A DNA stretch of 64,000 nucleotides from Lottia gigantea. Its lineage: Eukaryota; Mollusca; Gastropoda; Lottiidae. How positions within the stretch are numbered: position 1 is the stretch's first letter; every line of letters begins with the position of its first letter. Both the position numbers and the translations under genes were made by a program. Location: assembly GCF_000327385.1 (NCBI RefSeq), contig NW_008706746.1, positions 7,740,640-7,804,639 on the forward strand. The letters are read 5' to 3'. The notes under the pieces were generated by a model. The model was not told the DNA's origin and did not search any database. It saw nothing but the letters and a program-made list of their open reading frames with translations. Below, piece after piece: positions 60,730 to 64,000 of the stretch.

Positions 60730-60985
60730 AGCAATGAAACCCCCTGTACCGCATCCCCTGTATACCACGTCTGCCACATACCCATTCTATACCACGTCCC
60801 TTCTACCACACACCCCTCTGAAACTGAACCCCACTATACCACATCCCCCTCTAAATTGCGATTCGGCCAAACACTGTATGAGACTATGGTAATAAACCAG
60901 TGAAACCGCACCCCCTTTATACGACATCCTTCTATCATACCCTCTCTGAACCGCGATTAGGCCAAGCACTGTATAACTATATTGA
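60730..60985. repeat. C-rich degenerate tandem repeat
   Basis: Phrases such as ATACCACATCCCCCTCT, GAAACCGCACCCCC and GCGATT-x-GGCCAA-CACTGTAT recur. The larger period is about 92 bp (units ending near 60890 and 60982), with shorter internal reiteration. The C-rich strand is the plus strand. The Pro-rich frame at 60683-60892 is a by-product. Confidence 0.65.
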
Positions 60986-62702
60986 TATGTAATTATTCAC
61001 CCGAACAGTGATTTCTCTGTTTATGAACATGTGTAGCTACTGATATAAAACATTAAAAATAACCAGCGATTACTATTGAACCAAGCCGGTCCTCAAGTGC
61101 GACTCTCATTTTCTTGCATTCCAACCTGATTGGCTTCTGTATATTTCATATCCGCTGGCTGAAAGGTTGTGTCTTCCCAGTTAAATGATAATCCAACCAA
61201 TTGCGACCGATTTTAGGTTCCGTTTCTTATTAACCGTAGATAAATAACATAGAGTTTATTTGTATATTTGTAAGTCTGAGAGTCAGGTTTGTTTTACACC
61301 CAACTTGTCTGAATAAGAAATCGCTTAGAACATTTGGTGGTAATTGCATGCCATTAGACTTATATTTTATGCAAAGCGTTCTACATCTGATTAACCATCT
61401 AGTGGGTTGGTTTTAAGGCTAATGGGATGTTAAATTGAGCGTTTGAACCGGCTTTTTTTATGTAATAGGATTGTTTTAAATACGAACTTGATGCTCCAAT
61501 GATAAGATATATATTCAATATTTTATGAGAGTATAATGTGTCTTAGAGCATAAAGCAGAGACTAAAGCAGTTCAGAAACAAAGTACCGACTACACTGTAC
61601 GAATTGGTATTATTCATGACCTGTGGCAATAATTGTCGTTAAAACCATTTGATGAGACAGTGTTTAATTTTGTGCAGATATCTTTGTTGGAGGCTGAAAA
61701 TGTTAACTCATCACATAACAAACAATATGAAGATGCGTGTGGATTGGTAGTGTGGACTTGACATTGTGAATATATCTCGGTCCCAAATTCAACGTTTACC
61801 TGTTCACCGTAATACTTATATTACTAATGGTTACACAGTTGAAATATATTCAGTTATAACCTCGTCACACCACACTTTGAGCATTTACATCTTGCGGCGA
61901 CTAAAAATAAACTTATTGCCCGGAAACGTGAAGAATACGCGAGAAAAAGCCCTTTCAAATTACACATTCTTCTACAGTTAACAATTCTATCAACCTGTGA
62001 CATATGTGATCATATTGTGTTCCGAACACTTCTATTGGTTTGGTATACTTTTCTCCATTGCGTTTATTGAGATGTTACGCAGCTTGCCTTAAGACATTCT
62101 CTATACAGGAACCATCATTGCTTAGAATTGCAATTTCATTTTTTATTAAATCAACCAGACGTCTTAAACCATACTTTGTTTGGAACATGTTCATTTAGGA
62201 TCTTTCTGATAATAAGATCCATGGCCAAGTGCATGTCTTTCATATGACAGATATCTGCCACAATTCCAGGTCTTTGCCAACCTATATCACCAACTATCTT
62301 GATATACTGACACTTTATCAAACCATCATTACTGGATGCCAAGCAAACACAATCATCATAATATTATAAATAGCTTCTTCTGATAATTCTATATATAACA
62401 AAGCAATAAAACTATTCAGGCTTTGGTGATATTAGTTTCATATAATATACCTGAAAGACATCACTTGAACAAGTATACCCTTGCACTCGATGTAGAGATC
62501 TATTGCGCTTTTCATGTCTTAACACAATGAGACAGGTCGCATCTAGGATAATTCCATTTACTGGTAGTCGATCACTAACTAAAATAGAACCTTCTATTCC
62601 TGTTAATATGCGGAAACATCATTTGTTGCGACATTACTAGACAGAATAAGTAGCACCATAGAATAAGGTACGTAATTGTTGATCCTTATTCCACAATGTT
62701 GA
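60986..62702. other. Non-coding, nothing recognised
   Basis: AT-rich. Frames at 61766-61981 and 62151-62342 have no motif. Confidence 0.5.
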
Positions 62703-62714
62703 GGGGGGGGGGGG
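62703..62714 (+). repeat. Poly(G) run, 12 G
   Basis: G12, that is poly(C) on the minus strand. It lies about 120 bp left of the Tc1 element. Confidence 0.95.
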
Positions 62715-62837
62715 TCTAAATTAGGCAGCTGACTATATAATGAACGGGCAAGGTGCAAATGCAACTTTGTGGATATCACAATAGTAAGTAACAAATATAC
62801 CTACCAAGGTCTTATGCTCTATACATTACTACTAAAC

Positions 62838-64000
62838 TAATGCTCAAAAGAAAGTACCCACCTATATAATTTACAGTACGATTAACAAAAATTAAAATAA
62901 AGTGATTAAACCACTGTAATACATCTCACACACGGTTAACATAAAATTTCACATGAAAAAAATGATGAAAAAAGAGAACGAATTACGCAAACGACGCTAA
63001 AAATAAAAAGCGACAAATTCTGATGTTGATGATGAGGGTATAAATCAGTTTACTGGACAAGTTAGCAACAGAGGATAAAGAAAAACACAAAAAGTATGCC
63101 ACGTTTGAGCCGGATTGAACGAGAAAGAGCTGTGGGAATGGCGCAACATGGAGCAAACATCACCTTGATCGCAAGAACCTTCGGCTGCTCCAGAAAAACT
63201 GTAACAAAATTGATGCAGCGTTTGAGGCAAACAGGCAGTACATCAGACAGGCCTAGGAGTGGTCGACCACGTGTCACAACGCCAGGTGAGGACCGCCACA
63301 TCAGGACAATTCATCTGAGGAATTGTTTCGTTACTGCAACAGCAACGGCATCGGCGGCATTGGGGCATCGTATCAGTCGACACACAGTGTACCGGCGACT
63401 GAGGGAACGTGGTATCCGAGCACGTCGCCCCTACCGAGGAGTGCACATGACACTTCAACACCGACGTCGTCGATTGACATGGTCCAGGAGAGTTCGGCGT
63501 TGGCAGATTCGTGATTGGCAACGTGTGATGTTCACGGACGAGAGTAGGTTTTGTCAAAAATGATGGTCGTGCTCGTGTTTACAGACGTATAGGTGAGCGT
63601 TTAATAACCAAATTGTGTTCAGGAAGTCAGAGCGTTTGGAGGCGGTAGTGTGATGGTGTGGGGAGGGATCTGCGATGATAGGAAAACACCACTTGTGACT
63701 ATTCGTGGCAACCTTAATGCTCAAAGGTACAGAGACGAGATTTTGCGACCAGTTGTTCTACCATTTATCCGGCAACAACCCCGTGGCATTGTCTTTCAAC
63801 ACGATAATGCAAGGCCACATACAGCGAGATTGACAAATGACTTTCTTCAAAACGCCAACGTCGTTGTTTTACCGTGGCCAGCTTGTTCTCCCGACATGAA
63901 TCCGATTGAACACCTATGGGATTACCTCGATCGGCAAATCCGAAATCGACCGACGCAACCTGTCACTGCTCAACAGCTGGAACAATGTCTCGTAGAAGAA
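62838..64000 (+). mobile_element. Tc1-type DNA transposon, 5' part, cut by the window end
   Basis: The transposase frame at 63096 onward identifies the superfamily. A candidate left end is the ACTAATGCTCAAAAGAAAGT segment near 62838, preceded by TA-containing sequence. I infer it from its position and from resemblance to Tc1-like ends, because the matching right terminal repeat is outside the window. The roughly 250 bp between this end and the ATG is AT-rich and untranslated. Confidence 0.65.
63096..64000 (+). pseudogene. Tc1-family DD34E transposase, frameshifted, incomplete at window end
   Basis: The first frame (155 codons from ATG 63096) holds the paired-like helix-turn-helix DNA-binding region: MPRLSRIERE start, an ITLIARTFGCSRKTV turn, and the linker GRPR at residues 56-59. 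A second HTH region (HRISRHTVYRRLRERGI) follows, then the first catalytic Asp in VMFTDESRF (codon 63537-63539). A one-base frame change near 63550 moves homology into another frame. That frame then has two adjacent stops (63602-63607) before it resumes with FGGGSVMVWGGIC, FQHDNARPHTA (second Asp, 63803-63805) and SPDMNPIEHLWDYL (Glu, 63908-63910). Exactly 34 residues separate the second Asp from the Glu, which is the DD34E spacing of Tc1. It is clearly inactive but still well preserved. Confidence 0.93.

Noticed and set aside
63045-63557. Minus-strand open frames opposite the Tc1 transposase
   Set aside because: They are antisense shadows of a clearly coding transposase.

Overview
This is an AT-rich, gene-poor stretch of animal nuclear DNA, most likely from a marine lophotrochozoan and probably a mollusc. 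The signs are single exons with GT/AG splice borders in long non-coding sequence, an Ngaro-type tyrosine-recombinase retroelement carrying an SGNH-hydrolase domain, a truncated LINE, a decayed Tc1 transposon, poly(C) runs, and short dispersed repeats of kinds common in marine invertebrate genomes. No operons, ribosome-binding sites or other bacterial features are present. The organism call is inference.

Host coding sequence is sparse. The best gene evidence is an internal exon on the minus strand at 74-210. It has clean splice sites and encodes the start of an immunoglobulin V-type domain (lachesin/IgLON/Dpr-like cell-surface protein). Its other exons lie outside the window or were not recognised. 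A second candidate is a plus-strand terminal exon at 38095-38302 with an acceptor, a stop codon and a nearby AATAAA; its family is unknown. A 44-codon exon-like block on the minus strand at 3848-3982 has a diverged copy at 37370-37485. Two other open frames (1001-1216 and 12845-13087, both minus) look protein-like but cannot be named.

Mobile elements: a LINE 3' end (20943-21475); a broken, 5'-incomplete Ngaro/DIRS-group retroelement (about 25460-30022) with zinc-finger gag-like, RT-RNase H, tyrosine recombinase and SGNH-hydrolase parts and the split direct repeats of this group at its 3' end; and a Tc1-type DD34E transposon (about 62838 to the window end) whose transposase is broken.

The rest is non-coding and rich in repeats. 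Comparing the window with itself gave several dispersed families: a family centred on GGGATCTTTAACGT (four copies), one shared by 23.0 and 49.2 kb, one shared by 21.9 and 53.0 kb, one shared by 2.0 and 19.0 kb, and a CTGANGA/CCGAAAC/CGTCAG motif at 46.6, 52.3 and 59.2 kb. There are also tandem arrays at 1.6, 2.9-3.3, 8.2, 32.7-33.0, 33.9, 44.9-45.3, 59 and 60.7 kb, and five homopolymer C/G runs. I did not find a clear new multi-gene system. The most interesting items are the duplicated exon-like block, the orphan terminal exon, the 25-bp array of small palindromes, and the dispersed repeat families.
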